NCBI RefSeq assembly: GCF_009905215.1
Contig: NZ_CP047593.1
Span: forward strand, 2,422,900-2,486,899
DNA from: Tichowtungia aerotolerans
GTDB taxonomy: Bacteria > Verrucomicrobiota > Kiritimatiellia > Kiritimatiellales > Tichowtungiaceae
Direction of reading: 5' to 3'
DNA: 64,000 nucleotides
The translations under genes were made by a program, and so were the position numbers. Within the stretch, counting starts at the first letter, position 1. Each line of letters begins with the position of its first letter. The notes under the pieces are model-generated. The model was not told where the DNA came from. It saw nothing but the letters and a program-made list of their open reading frames with translations, and did not search any database. Below are positions 43,801-51,228 of this stretch, in pieces.

Positions 43801-44676
43801 CCAGAGACCGGTGGAGGTTGAGTTCCACGAAACCGTGGTTGGCGGTTCCACATCATCCCAACTGCTGTACGACAGCCCGAATGTCGAGTTCAGCTCGGAA
43901 ATGCTGCTGTATTGAGCCTTCCCGTCATAAATCCCCGACCCGCTCAGCCAGTCGTGGAATTCCTGCTTGGACCATTCGCTGTAGTCGCTGAAGTTGCCGT
44001 TTCTTATATTCTGGCCGGTTTCAGAAGTCAGCGTACAAAAGGTGACAATATCCGGCGCGTCTTCGCGCAGCCATGCGAAGTAGCGGGCGGCCAGCCGGGT
44101 ATTGCGCAGTATGTAATCATGAACCAGTGGCGCATAGGGGGAAAGTGTGAGCTGCATTTCCAGAAAAGCAAAAGAATCGCCGGTTTCATCAATCGTTGGG
44201 TCCTGATCGAGTGAGGAGTTGCGAATCAGTCCGTTGCGGTCTTTTTGCAGCAGCGAACCGTTATCATATTTTTCGAGGTAGTTGTGCAGGATATCGACGG
44301 ACTGATCGGCCGAGTCGCTCCACGGCAGCGCATTGAGGTGTGTGCCGATGGTCATGTCCGTCCGGCGTCCGGCGTTCAGACTGTCCCGGTATGCGGAAAC
44401 GGACGGTAGATAGTCGTAGTAGCCGCCGGCGGCCCGACCGATTTTCGGGGCCTGGGCGCCGAATCCCGCCTTGATGTTGTACGGCATCATTCCGCCCGTG
44501 TTGGTCAGCATGGATTGGCGATATCCTTCCGAGGCGACTCCGGTTCCTACGCCGATGGTGTTGATGTAAAACGTTTTCCAGTAAACCGTATCCAGCGGAT
44601 CCGAGAAAGTGTTCCCGGCAGCCATCCATAGAAGAAGAAAGACCGTCTTTCCTGGAAAAGAATCGTTGAAGTTCAT
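40891..44676 (-). CDS. large secreted putative glycoside hydrolase with calcium-type repeats
   Basis: Protein of 1261 residues. A signal sequence is followed by about 480 residues resembling a beta-galactosidase-like TIM barrel (IGTHLNALPWSD, FAFLEMQLTLSPYAPLVHDY, FCTLTSETGQN, WHEFRVAQVQHF), with a candidate acid in TSETGQN. Several beta-sandwich domains follow, each with the pattern W-T/S-G-x-x-x-x-L-R-x-D-P (for example IASKLRLDPVNQAG and KRVRLDPTIYSGATVS). A thrombospondin type 3-like acidic repeat (about residues 955-1020: DPDNDGLENYRDPDSDGD) and the tail module (TYILKRSDSLTSPEW, ending AFYRIFSE) complete it. I cannot assign a GH family. Confidence 0.7.
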   Translation of the reverse strand: MNFNDSFPGKTVFLLLWMAAGNTFSDPLDTVYWKTFYINTIGVGTGVASEGYRQSMLTNTGGMMPYNIKAGFGAQAPKIGRAAGGYYDYLPSVSAYRDSLNAGRRTDMTIGTHLNALPWSDSADQSVDILHNYLEKYDNGSLLQKDRNGLIRNSSLDQDPTIDETGDSFAFLEMQLTLSPYAPLVHDYILRNTRLAARYFAWLREDAPDIVTFCTLTSETGQNIRNGNFSDYSEWSKQEFHDWLSGSGIYDGKAQYSSISELNSTFGLSYSSWDDVEPPTTVSWNSTSTGLWWQKWHEFRVAQVQHFEQSQMTATREAGWNPDRLFGHQQPGGENDTSDILYTMKATPLSTTFVNDGGNGVTTYGDNAVDTDIFNALYADDKSWGLVEYNPNLTTVAENMTALDSVFNAHAHIICPFHWTLTDNVILGSELETALQQFLAAGSNSAYSGLAEYETTAESRSALWTMSYSSDIETSAGWSSLNVSTGVCYATFGQPSASMDLELDENRHTLISDGYHALSARIFFSNAPSGDLVFQWTDTDNAVASVSVPVEQGWNLCRVNLSELSDWREKEIKNLKLTFAGGAGNSMELDWVQLQACPCWHFNEAGEVTSVRNYLTWSISDGSFTGTGSTGDHYFYLAVDDDRRFIDTERYDRVRIRMTSSTSGTGQFYWWTEDLGYSAVNFSVSAGTHTYELNLSATPRWTGIASKLRLDPVNQAGATCSIDYIALSSLMLPPRTPVYNPIINSPNPVFTWTPGTEPDNSSFLYEFQLATDFGFTNKLINLSGLTNAYHVYIGDSIDGFYWWRVRARRSGTGFVSPWMVPMPLFVNTWDGNSTNDFVNRHSISNITVSNGIWTAQTGSDPYFDLNSGWVDSGDAVNADIYKTLQVRLKISASGTSSDAQFFYFPLDGGTYATTFSVPPDDEWHECTLDLSSLSNWTGMMKRVRLDPTIYSGATVSIDWVRFMPESDGDLDDDGIADSTEGSGDPDNDGLENYRDPDSDGDFMSDADENAAGRNPYDASDIAFHFNTDDDFEGWTNWANITNAAVSDGILSAQSTSTDPYLYTTNCAFSSDQIETIYYKLRGETNALAVFYWKHDEDSAWKVQVVNYTNSPDWQVCAFHVSNSSNWTGTITCLRVDPATSAANQTFAYDWILASDGDLDNDGVPDAFDGLDSTNSTGLENFRNADKTSSPMLIHDLGISSVVQMQMTGYSGYTYILKRSDSLTSPEWITVQAIGPLTANQMMTFEDNTATETNAFYRIFSE

Positions 44677-44752
44677 TTTGAATCAGGTCTCCTTTTTAGA
44701 CGAGTACAAGATTATTGTAGAAAACAATAATATTAGGTTTCATATATTGTGA

Positions 44753-44787
44753 CCATGGACAAAACCGGCACTGAATTTGCAGAAAAC
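44753..44787 (-). promoter_or_regulatory. island operator, copy 11 (minus strand, moderate)
   Basis: On the minus strand the right half-site is a perfect GTCCATGG (44760-44753), preceded by 14 bp ending GGTTTT. The left half reads TGCAAAT and is poor. It lies 77 bp upstream of the gene ending at 40891. Confidence 0.5.
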
Positions 44788-44872
44788 CTGCTGTTTCTGG
44801 AAACAGCGTTGAAAGGAGTTCGAATCAAAAATGGATTCTCGGATTTGAGAGAGGATGTTTTAGCTGAATCGC

Positions 44873-44907
44873 CGGGATTTATATTTTTTTAGCCGTTTCG
44901 TTCATTA
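44873..44907 (+). promoter_or_regulatory. island operator, copy 12 (moderate)
   Basis: Left half TTATATT (44879-44885), 14 bp with GCCG, right half GTTCATTA (44900-44907). It is upstream of copy 13, repeating the weak-plus-strong pair seen at 36384/36502. Confidence 0.4.
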
Positions 44908-44996
44908 TTGATATTTAAATGCTTGTTTAGAGTGTTAGGCATAAACTCAGGTGTTTTCTGAACGTGAAGGTTCAGTGCCTGCCTGTTGATTGATCC

Positions 44997-45032
44997 AAAA
45001 AAAGTCAATGGATTGACCTGTTCTGTCCATGG
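44997..45032 (+). promoter_or_regulatory. island operator, copy 13 (strong), start of the 10-gene operon
   Basis: AAAAAAA, half-site GTCAATG (45004-45010), 14 bp with ACCTG, half-site GTCCATGG (45025-45032). TTTAATATTAAAT about 15-25 bp downstream contains a good -10 candidate. It is the last operator copy seen, so it probably drives 45117-61977. The rest of 44677-45116 shows only copies 11 and 12. Confidence 0.78.
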
Positions 45033-45116
45033 TCTGATTGAGGACATTTAATATTAAATAGAGTCGATAAGCTGTAGGTCTGATGCAGCCCGCTTTTTAG
45101 AAAAGGATTCGGTTTT

Positions 45117-46118
45117 GTGAAGAAGCCAAATATAATTTTTGATACGGATATGGGAAATGATGTTGATGATGCTCTGGCGCAGGTGTTGTTACACTCATTT
45201 GTTCAGGATGGTACTGCCGAAATTTGTGCGATGATCGTCAACAAAGGCTGTCGTCCGGCTCCGGCCTTTGTAGATCTGCTGAACCGCTTTTGCGGGCGTG
45301 ATGATATTGAAATTGGCTGGTGTGCAGATGGACCCACTCCGGAAGAAGGACTCTTTTTGCGCCCGGTTCTCGATGCAGCAGATGGAGCGCTTCCATATGA
45401 CCCCGCTAAAAAGGAATGGCCGGATGCGGTGACGGTGCTTCGTCGCCGATTGGCCGCAATTCCTGACGGAACCGGGGTGTATGTTTCTATCGGTTTTTTA
45501 ACAGCGCTGGCCGGGCTGTTGAAATCCGGGCCTGATGAAATTTCTCCGCTCAGCGGGGTGGAGCTGGCGGCGCGAAAGTTACGGCTCGTTTCGCTGATGG
45601 CTGGTAATTTTGATCCGGTGATTTTGCGGAATCCTGATCCGGACAATAAGGAGTTTAATGTCAGCCAGGATATTCCTGCTGCTCAGCAGGTGACTCTGCT
45701 CTGCCCGGTTCCGCTGATATTCAGCGGATTTGAGGTCGGCATACAGATCCGGTTTCCTCGTGAAGCGGTCAAAAGCGGTATGGACTGGTGCGAATTTCAT
45801 CCGCTGAAAGAAGCCTATGCCCGGTATGTCTGCCTGGAACATGACCGACCTCTGTGGGATTTGACGTCCCTGTTGTACGCAGTATTTCCAGATCAGGACT
45901 GGTTTGATCTTTCTGAGCCGGGACGGGTGACTTTCCGGGACTGCGGTCATCCGGAATTTATTCCGGATATAAGCGGCAGGCATCGACATTTGATCCTGAA
46001 GCCGGATCGGATTCCTGAAATGATCGATATTTTTACCAGCGGCTGCACGGCTGTTTTTGACAGCTTGTCTGGGGGGGCTGAAAACAGGAGTCGTGATTTT
46101 ACCGTGAAATCGGTATAA
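45117..46118 (+). CDS. nucleoside hydrolase-fold protein 2
   Basis: Protein of 333 residues starting at a GTG with AAGGA upstream. The calcium-binding motif IIFDTDMGNDVDDAL is at the N-terminus and NDVDD matches the inosine-uridine nucleoside hydrolase family. LRLVSLMAGNFDP and IFSGFEVG are in the positions of the family's central segments. No signal peptide, so probably cytoplasmic. It is the first gene of the operon and its stop overlaps a possible start of the next gene. The actual glycoside is unknown. Confidence 0.8.
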   Translation: MKKPNIIFDTDMGNDVDDALAQVLLHSFVQDGTAEICAMIVNKGCRPAPAFVDLLNRFCGRDDIEIGWCADGPTPEEGLFLRPVLDAADGALPYDPAKKEWPDAVTVLRRRLAAIPDGTGVYVSIGFLTALAGLLKSGPDEISPLSGVELAARKLRLVSLMAGNFDPVILRNPDPDNKEFNVSQDIPAAQQVTLLCPVPLIFSGFEVGIQIRFPREAVKSGMDWCEFHPLKEAYARYVCLEHDRPLWDLTSLLYAVFPDQDWFDLSEPGRVTFRDCGHPEFIPDISGRHRHLILKPDRIPEMIDIFTSGCTAVFDSLSGGAENRSRDFTVKSV

Positions 46119-46138
46119 TGATTTTTTTGGAGAAAGCT

Positions 46139-48280
46139 ATGCTTGGACGATCTATTGCTCTGTTTCTTTTGGGCGCAGCATTGTGCTGTAGTGCTGATTC
46201 TGTGACCGAGGCTCGGTTTGAAAATCCTCCTCCAGAATTTCGGCCGCTGATTATTCAGCATTCAGGGCCGATTCGGAAGGCCAATGCCATGCCGTGGCTG
46301 CGTGCACGGCGCGGCGGCGGCTATGTTCTGGACGCAGGCGGCAATAAAACCCCGACCGGCAAGGATGTTGCCAACGGCGAGACTTTCATCAACCTGACTT
46401 ATCTGCAGGTCCCGGAAAATTTCCAAAAAATGGAAAAACTGATCCGTCAGCTGAAAGCCGACGGACGGCAGGCCTGGATTTATGACGAATATGCCTATCC
46501 CAGCGGATCGGCCGGCGGGCTGGTGATGGAAGCCCACCCGGAGCATGCCGCGCGGGTCATTTCGTGCCGGCGCTTCAAGGAAGACGAAGAGATTACCCTT
46601 AAAGAAGGCGCTTCGGTTTTTTCCTGTGTGGCACTGCCTGAAAAAAGCAAGGGTCTGGATTTTGCCGCAGCGAAGGATATCACCGACGAGGTGCGCCCGG
46701 GCGGGTTTACATTCAGTGAGCCTGGAAAATGGACGGTCTGCCTGTTTGAGATCAGCTTTTCTGACACTTGGAAAGGGCACAACATGAGCCGCCGCCTGCT
46801 CAACGTGCTCGACCGGAACGCGGTGGACTGTTTCATCAGAACGACGCACGAAAAATATGCGCAGGAGCTCGGGCCGCTGTTGGGTGAGGTCGATGCGTTC
46901 TTTACTGACGAACCGCAGTTCGGCAGCGCCGAAGCCTGGGGGCGCACCGGCCGCAAAGAAGCCGATCAGATGATCCAGTGGACCGACGAACTGATCCCGG
47001 CTTTTGAAAAGAAAAACGGCTATCCGCTGGTTTCGATTCTTCCGGCGCTCTTTATGGATATCGGGGAGGACACCGCAAAATACCGCTACGATTTTTATGA
47101 GGTGCAGACCGACCTGATGGCCGAGAACTATTTTGGGCAGATTCAAGACTGGTGCCATGCGCATGGTACGCGGTCCAGCGGTCATATGCTGCTGGAAGAA
47201 TCACTGCTGTTTCACGTCATGTTCAGCGGCAGCGCGTTCAAGAACTGGGAACGGCAGGATTTGCCGGGGATTGACCTGCTGGGTGCGATGCCGTACCGCA
47301 GCATGGCATTTCACTGGGAGCCGACAGAAATGCACTTCAAGGAAGATATCAGCTGCAAGATGGTATCGTCCGTGGCGCACCTGATGGGTAAGCCCGGGGT
47401 TTTCTGCGAGAGTTTTGCGACTGCGGAAAAAGCGACGCTACGCGACGTGCTGGGCAGTACGGCATGGCAGTTCAGTGAAGGGGTCACTCATCACTTCACC
47501 TACACCATTCAGAATCATTTTTCCCCTGAGGAGTACGCAGCTTATTCCGACTTCGCCGGGCGGTTGGCACTGTTTGCCCGGCGCGGGAAATCGGTATCGA
47601 AGATTGCTGTGCTGGCACCCGAGTCGTCGGTCTGGGCGGCATACGCTCCGCCAGGCGGCGGCGGGTTCGCTCGTTATTTCAAGGATAATCCTGAGGCTGC
47701 AAAAATCGACGACGGCTTTCGCCGGGTCTGCCAGGAGCTGCTCGCTTCGCAACAACAGTTTGAGTGCATCAGCGAATCCTTGCTGAGAACGGCGGATGTT
47801 CGTGACGGCGGCCTCGCCGTCGAATCGATGGAGTTTTCGACCCTGATTGTTCCGGAAATGCATTTTGCCGCTCCGGGAATTCTCGAAAAAATTGACGAGT
47901 TTGCGGATGCCGGAGGACGGATTATTTTTGTCGGAACGGCTTCGGAGGTGGAAGCCCGCATGAAAAAACAGAAAAACATATCATTTGAATCATCCTTTTC
48001 TTCGGTGTCGCTGACGCCGGATTCCGCTGTGTCATGGAATGGCAGTGATGCCGTGCGAATGCAGGTGAAGCAGGATGGAAAAGAAACCATCGTAATTTTG
48101 GCGAATCCGTCTCGCGACGCGGTTTCCGGATCACTGAAGTTTCCTATGTCTGGAAAACTTCGTGAATGGAATCCGGAATCCGGAGCCTTTACGGACACCG
48201 CCGGGGACTCTTTGGGCATCAATATGGACGCAATGACTGCTCGAATCATCACATTGTCTCCCAAACAGGACACGCTATGA
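46139..48280 (+). CDS. secreted GH106-like glycoside hydrolase (putative rhamnosidase)
   Basis: Protein of 713 residues with a signal sequence (SIALFLLGAALCCSAD). The barrel has AWIYDEYAYPSGSAGG near residue 115, FFTDEP near residue 255 and GVFCESFAT, patterns of GH106 and related families, in which YDE and TDEP segments carry or flank catalytic acids. It is shorter than typical GH106 (about 1000 residues), so a related family is possible. The ATG at 46139 follows GGAGAAAGC; the ATG at 46118 lacks a site. It overlaps the next gene by 4 bp (ATGA). Confidence 0.72.
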   Translation: MLGRSIALFLLGAALCCSADSVTEARFENPPPEFRPLIIQHSGPIRKANAMPWLRARRGGGYVLDAGGNKTPTGKDVANGETFINLTYLQVPENFQKMEKLIRQLKADGRQAWIYDEYAYPSGSAGGLVMEAHPEHAARVISCRRFKEDEEITLKEGASVFSCVALPEKSKGLDFAAAKDITDEVRPGGFTFSEPGKWTVCLFEISFSDTWKGHNMSRRLLNVLDRNAVDCFIRTTHEKYAQELGPLLGEVDAFFTDEPQFGSAEAWGRTGRKEADQMIQWTDELIPAFEKKNGYPLVSILPALFMDIGEDTAKYRYDFYEVQTDLMAENYFGQIQDWCHAHGTRSSGHMLLEESLLFHVMFSGSAFKNWERQDLPGIDLLGAMPYRSMAFHWEPTEMHFKEDISCKMVSSVAHLMGKPGVFCESFATAEKATLRDVLGSTAWQFSEGVTHHFTYTIQNHFSPEEYAAYSDFAGRLALFARRGKSVSKIAVLAPESSVWAAYAPPGGGGFARYFKDNPEAAKIDDGFRRVCQELLASQQQFECISESLLRTADVRDGGLAVESMEFSTLIVPEMHFAAPGILEKIDEFADAGGRIIFVGTASEVEARMKKQKNISFESSFSSVSLTPDSAVSWNGSDAVRMQVKQDGKETIVILANPSRDAVSGSLKFPMSGKLREWNPESGAFTDTAGDSLGINMDAMTARIITLSPKQDTL

Positions 48281-49731
48281 TTACCAAACATAAATTAGTC
48301 TGTTTGGCTGCGGTGTTGTCGGCCCTGATTGCCTCGGCCGCAGAGAAACCGCCCAATATTGTTTTTATTCTGGCCGACGATATGGGCTGGGCGGATCTGC
48401 CCTGTTATGGCAACCGATTTAACGAAGCGCCCAACCTGAGCTGGCTGGCGGAAGAAGGGATGCGCTTTACGGATGCCTATGCCGCCTGTCCGGTCTGTTC
48501 GCCGACCCGCGCCAGTATTCTGTCCGGCCAGTATCCAGCCCGCATTGGCGTTATTGATTTTATTCCGGGGCACTGGCGGCCGTACGAGAAGGTGACTGTT
48601 CCGAAAAACCGGACGCAGCATCTACCGGGCGAAATTATCACCATGCAGGAGTCGATGCAGAAGGCCGGCTATCGGACCGGCTACTTCGGCAAGTGGCACT
48701 TGGGATATGCGGAAGATCAGCTTCCTTCGGCCCAGGGGGCGGATGAATCATATGTGTTTTGCAACTACGATTATTACGCGCCGGAATTTATTCCTGAACT
48801 GAGGCCGGCTCTCAAAGGGCGGCTGAGTGAGGTGCTCACGGATCTGAGCGTGGATTTTATTGAGAAAAATCAGGAGCAACCGTTTTTCTTGTTTCTGGCG
48901 CATTATGATGTGCATGTGCAGCTGGATGGCGACCGCGACCTGATCGAAAAATATCTCAAAAAAGAAAAGCCGGACGGCTATCCCGGTAACGCGGTGTATG
49001 CCGCCATGGTCGAGCATGTCGATCGCAGTGTCGGCCGGGTTCTTCAGGCACTGGACCGGTTCGGGCTGGCGGATAACACCGTTGTTTTCTTTTTCTCGGA
49101 TAACGGCGGGCTGATTTCCCGGTTTGACAATGTTCCGCTGATTGCCGACCGCAGTCTGGATGTTTATGCTCACAGCCCGCTGAAATACATTGCAACCTCA
49201 AACCTGCCGCTGCGCAGCGAAAAGGGAACGGTTTACGAGGGCGGAATCCGCGAGCCGCTGATTGTTCGCTGGCCGCAGAAGATCGCGCGAGGCGCTGTTT
49301 GCGAAGTGCCGGTCAGCAGTGTGGATTTTTATCCAACGCTGTTGGAACTGGCCGGAACCGCCGCTCCGGCAAACCAGGTGCTGGATGGTGTATCGATACT
49401 TCCTGCACTGAGAGGTAAGTCGCTTGATGCGGAGAGACCGCTGTTCTGGCACTATCCTGTCTATCATCATGGTGTTCCCGCCGGCGCGGTACGCAAGGGT
49501 GACTGGAAGTTGGTCGAAAACCAGGAGGACGGATCTCTGGAGCTGTACAATCTTCGAGCTGACATCAACGAATCGACGGACGTCAAAGAACTTTATCCGC
49601 AGAAAGCAACCGCGCTCTATGCACTGTTGAAGAATTGGCAGAATGATGTTGGCGCGCAACTGCCGGTCCCGAACCCCGACTTCAATGCAGAGAAGCGAGA
49701 TGAGTGGGGCCGGCATCCGGATCGCAAATAA
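48277..49731 (+). CDS. secreted sulfatase (Cys-type)
   Basis: Protein of 484 residues. A signal peptide (LVCLAAVLSALIASAAE) is followed by metal site NIVFILADDMGWADL, formylglycine motif C-SPTR at residue 74, GKWHLGY, and the second metal site FFFSDNGG. The C-terminal subdomain has GDWKLVENQEDGSLELYNL. The ATG at 48277 overlaps the preceding stop, so translation is coupled; the open frame upstream is a shadow of the previous gene. Confidence 0.93.
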   Translation: MITKHKLVCLAAVLSALIASAAEKPPNIVFILADDMGWADLPCYGNRFNEAPNLSWLAEEGMRFTDAYAACPVCSPTRASILSGQYPARIGVIDFIPGHWRPYEKVTVPKNRTQHLPGEIITMQESMQKAGYRTGYFGKWHLGYAEDQLPSAQGADESYVFCNYDYYAPEFIPELRPALKGRLSEVLTDLSVDFIEKNQEQPFFLFLAHYDVHVQLDGDRDLIEKYLKKEKPDGYPGNAVYAAMVEHVDRSVGRVLQALDRFGLADNTVVFFFSDNGGLISRFDNVPLIADRSLDVYAHSPLKYIATSNLPLRSEKGTVYEGGIREPLIVRWPQKIARGAVCEVPVSSVDFYPTLLELAGTAAPANQVLDGVSILPALRGKSLDAERPLFWHYPVYHHGVPAGAVRKGDWKLVENQEDGSLELYNLRADINESTDVKELYPQKATALYALLKNWQNDVGAQLPVPNPDFNAEKRDEWGRHPDRK

Positions 49732-49746
49732 TCAGGAGATAACGCA

Positions 49747-51225
49747 TTGAATACGAAAACGCCGTCGACTTCGCAAAAACTGAAACTCAGGGACCTTTGG
49801 GGGTATGCATCCGGAGAGGGGGCTTCCTCCATCACCATGAACGGTTTTTCAAACTTCGGGATGCTGTTTTATACCCAGATTATGGGCATGAGTCCCGAGC
49901 TCGCCGGAATCGCACTGTCCATAGCAACCGTTTGGGATGCCGTCACAGACCCCCTGATGGGAACCATTTCTGACCGGACCGTTACCCGCTTCGGTCGCCG
50001 GCATCCCTACATGCTCGTCGGCGGGATTCTGCTGGCCTTGTCATTTCTGGCGCTGTGGTTTGTTCCGGAATCGTTTCGCGGCGAAAAAGCGCTGTTCGGC
50101 TATCTGTTGTGCATCAATATTCTGATGAAAACCGCATTTACCGTGTTTGTGGTTCCTTTCACCGCCCTCGGTTTCGAAATGTGCAAAAACAATGATGACC
50201 GTGCGCGGCTTCAGGGGGTCCGTTTCGGTTTCAACATGATCATCAACATTCTCTTTGGCGGATTTGGATGGATTCTGTTTTTCAGAAACGGAAAGGCTGT
50301 CGATGGAACGACCATAGACGGAACAAAAATTCACGAGAACTTTTTGAATATGGGCGGAGTGTTGACGACGGTTACGGTTCTGCTGATTCTTTTCTGCGTC
50401 TATGTCACATACAAGTTTGCCGAAAAAGGGATGGTGAAAGCAGCGGGTGAGACGATGTCAGACCACGTAAAGGCATTCGTTCACGACCTGAAAGATGTCT
50501 ACAGCGACCGGCTGGTCTGGTTGGTTTTCGGATTCTTCGGTCTGGCCCAGTTTGCGATGCTGGTGGTTTCGCAGGTGCAGATGTTCACGTATGTCGAATA
50601 CATGAAGTTCTCGGCCTTTGAGAAAACTTTCGTGCATACGGGCGGCATGGTCGGGTTCATGCTGGGCTCCCTGTGTCTTGGAAGTCTGGTCAAACGGCTC
50701 GATAAAAAGAAGACCGGTTTTCTGGCGATGATCATTAATTCATCCGGATGTCTGGCACTGCTGGCCGTGTTTACCGGCGGGCTGATGTCATCGCAGGCCG
50801 TTCCGCTGTTCGAAGATCCCGATGGCTGTCCGTTCCATCTTTCCTGTATTGTTTTCGGACTGCTTCAGATGCTCTGGTGGGGCGGCTGCGGGATTCTTGT
50901 GCCGACGGCCACTTCGATGATTGCCGACCTTTCAATGGTGAAAAAACTGAAAACCGGAGAGGTGACCGAAGGCCGCTATGCTGCCGGCTTTTCATTCTTC
51001 ACCAAAGCAGCAACTGCACTGGGACTTTTTGTGACCGGGTATGTCCTTAAAAGTGTCGGCTATGTGTCCGGAGCCGAAACCCAGGCTGTGGACACGGTCA
51101 ATAAACTGGCGCTGATCACCTTCAGCATTGGACCGATCCTCATGGTCATTTCATTTTTTGTCCTGCGTAAATACCCGATTGACCGGGCTTATATGGAAAG
51201 TCTGCAGGAAAATCAGGATGGTTAG
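49747..51225 (+). CDS. GPH-type sugar:cation symporter (MFS superfamily)
   Basis: Integral membrane protein of 492 residues with about 12 hydrophobic segments. The family signature between segments 2 and 3 is clear: TDPLMGTISDRTVTRFGRR followed by HPYM. In the family (MelB, XylP and others) these import mono- or oligosaccharides or glycosides with H+ or Na+. It is the only transporter in the island, placed among exo-acting enzymes, so it probably takes up the released sugars. The start is a TTG with AGGAGA upstream. Confidence 0.9.
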   Translation: MNTKTPSTSQKLKLRDLWGYASGEGASSITMNGFSNFGMLFYTQIMGMSPELAGIALSIATVWDAVTDPLMGTISDRTVTRFGRRHPYMLVGGILLALSFLALWFVPESFRGEKALFGYLLCINILMKTAFTVFVVPFTALGFEMCKNNDDRARLQGVRFGFNMIINILFGGFGWILFFRNGKAVDGTTIDGTKIHENFLNMGGVLTTVTVLLILFCVYVTYKFAEKGMVKAAGETMSDHVKAFVHDLKDVYSDRLVWLVFGFFGLAQFAMLVVSQVQMFTYVEYMKFSAFEKTFVHTGGMVGFMLGSLCLGSLVKRLDKKKTGFLAMIINSSGCLALLAVFTGGLMSSQAVPLFEDPDGCPFHLSCIVFGLLQMLWWGGCGILVPTATSMIADLSMVKKLKTGEVTEGRYAAGFSFFTKAATALGLFVTGYVLKSVGYVSGAETQAVDTVNKLALITFSIGPILMVISFFVLRKYPIDRAYMESLQENQDG

Positions 51226-51228
51226 TTA

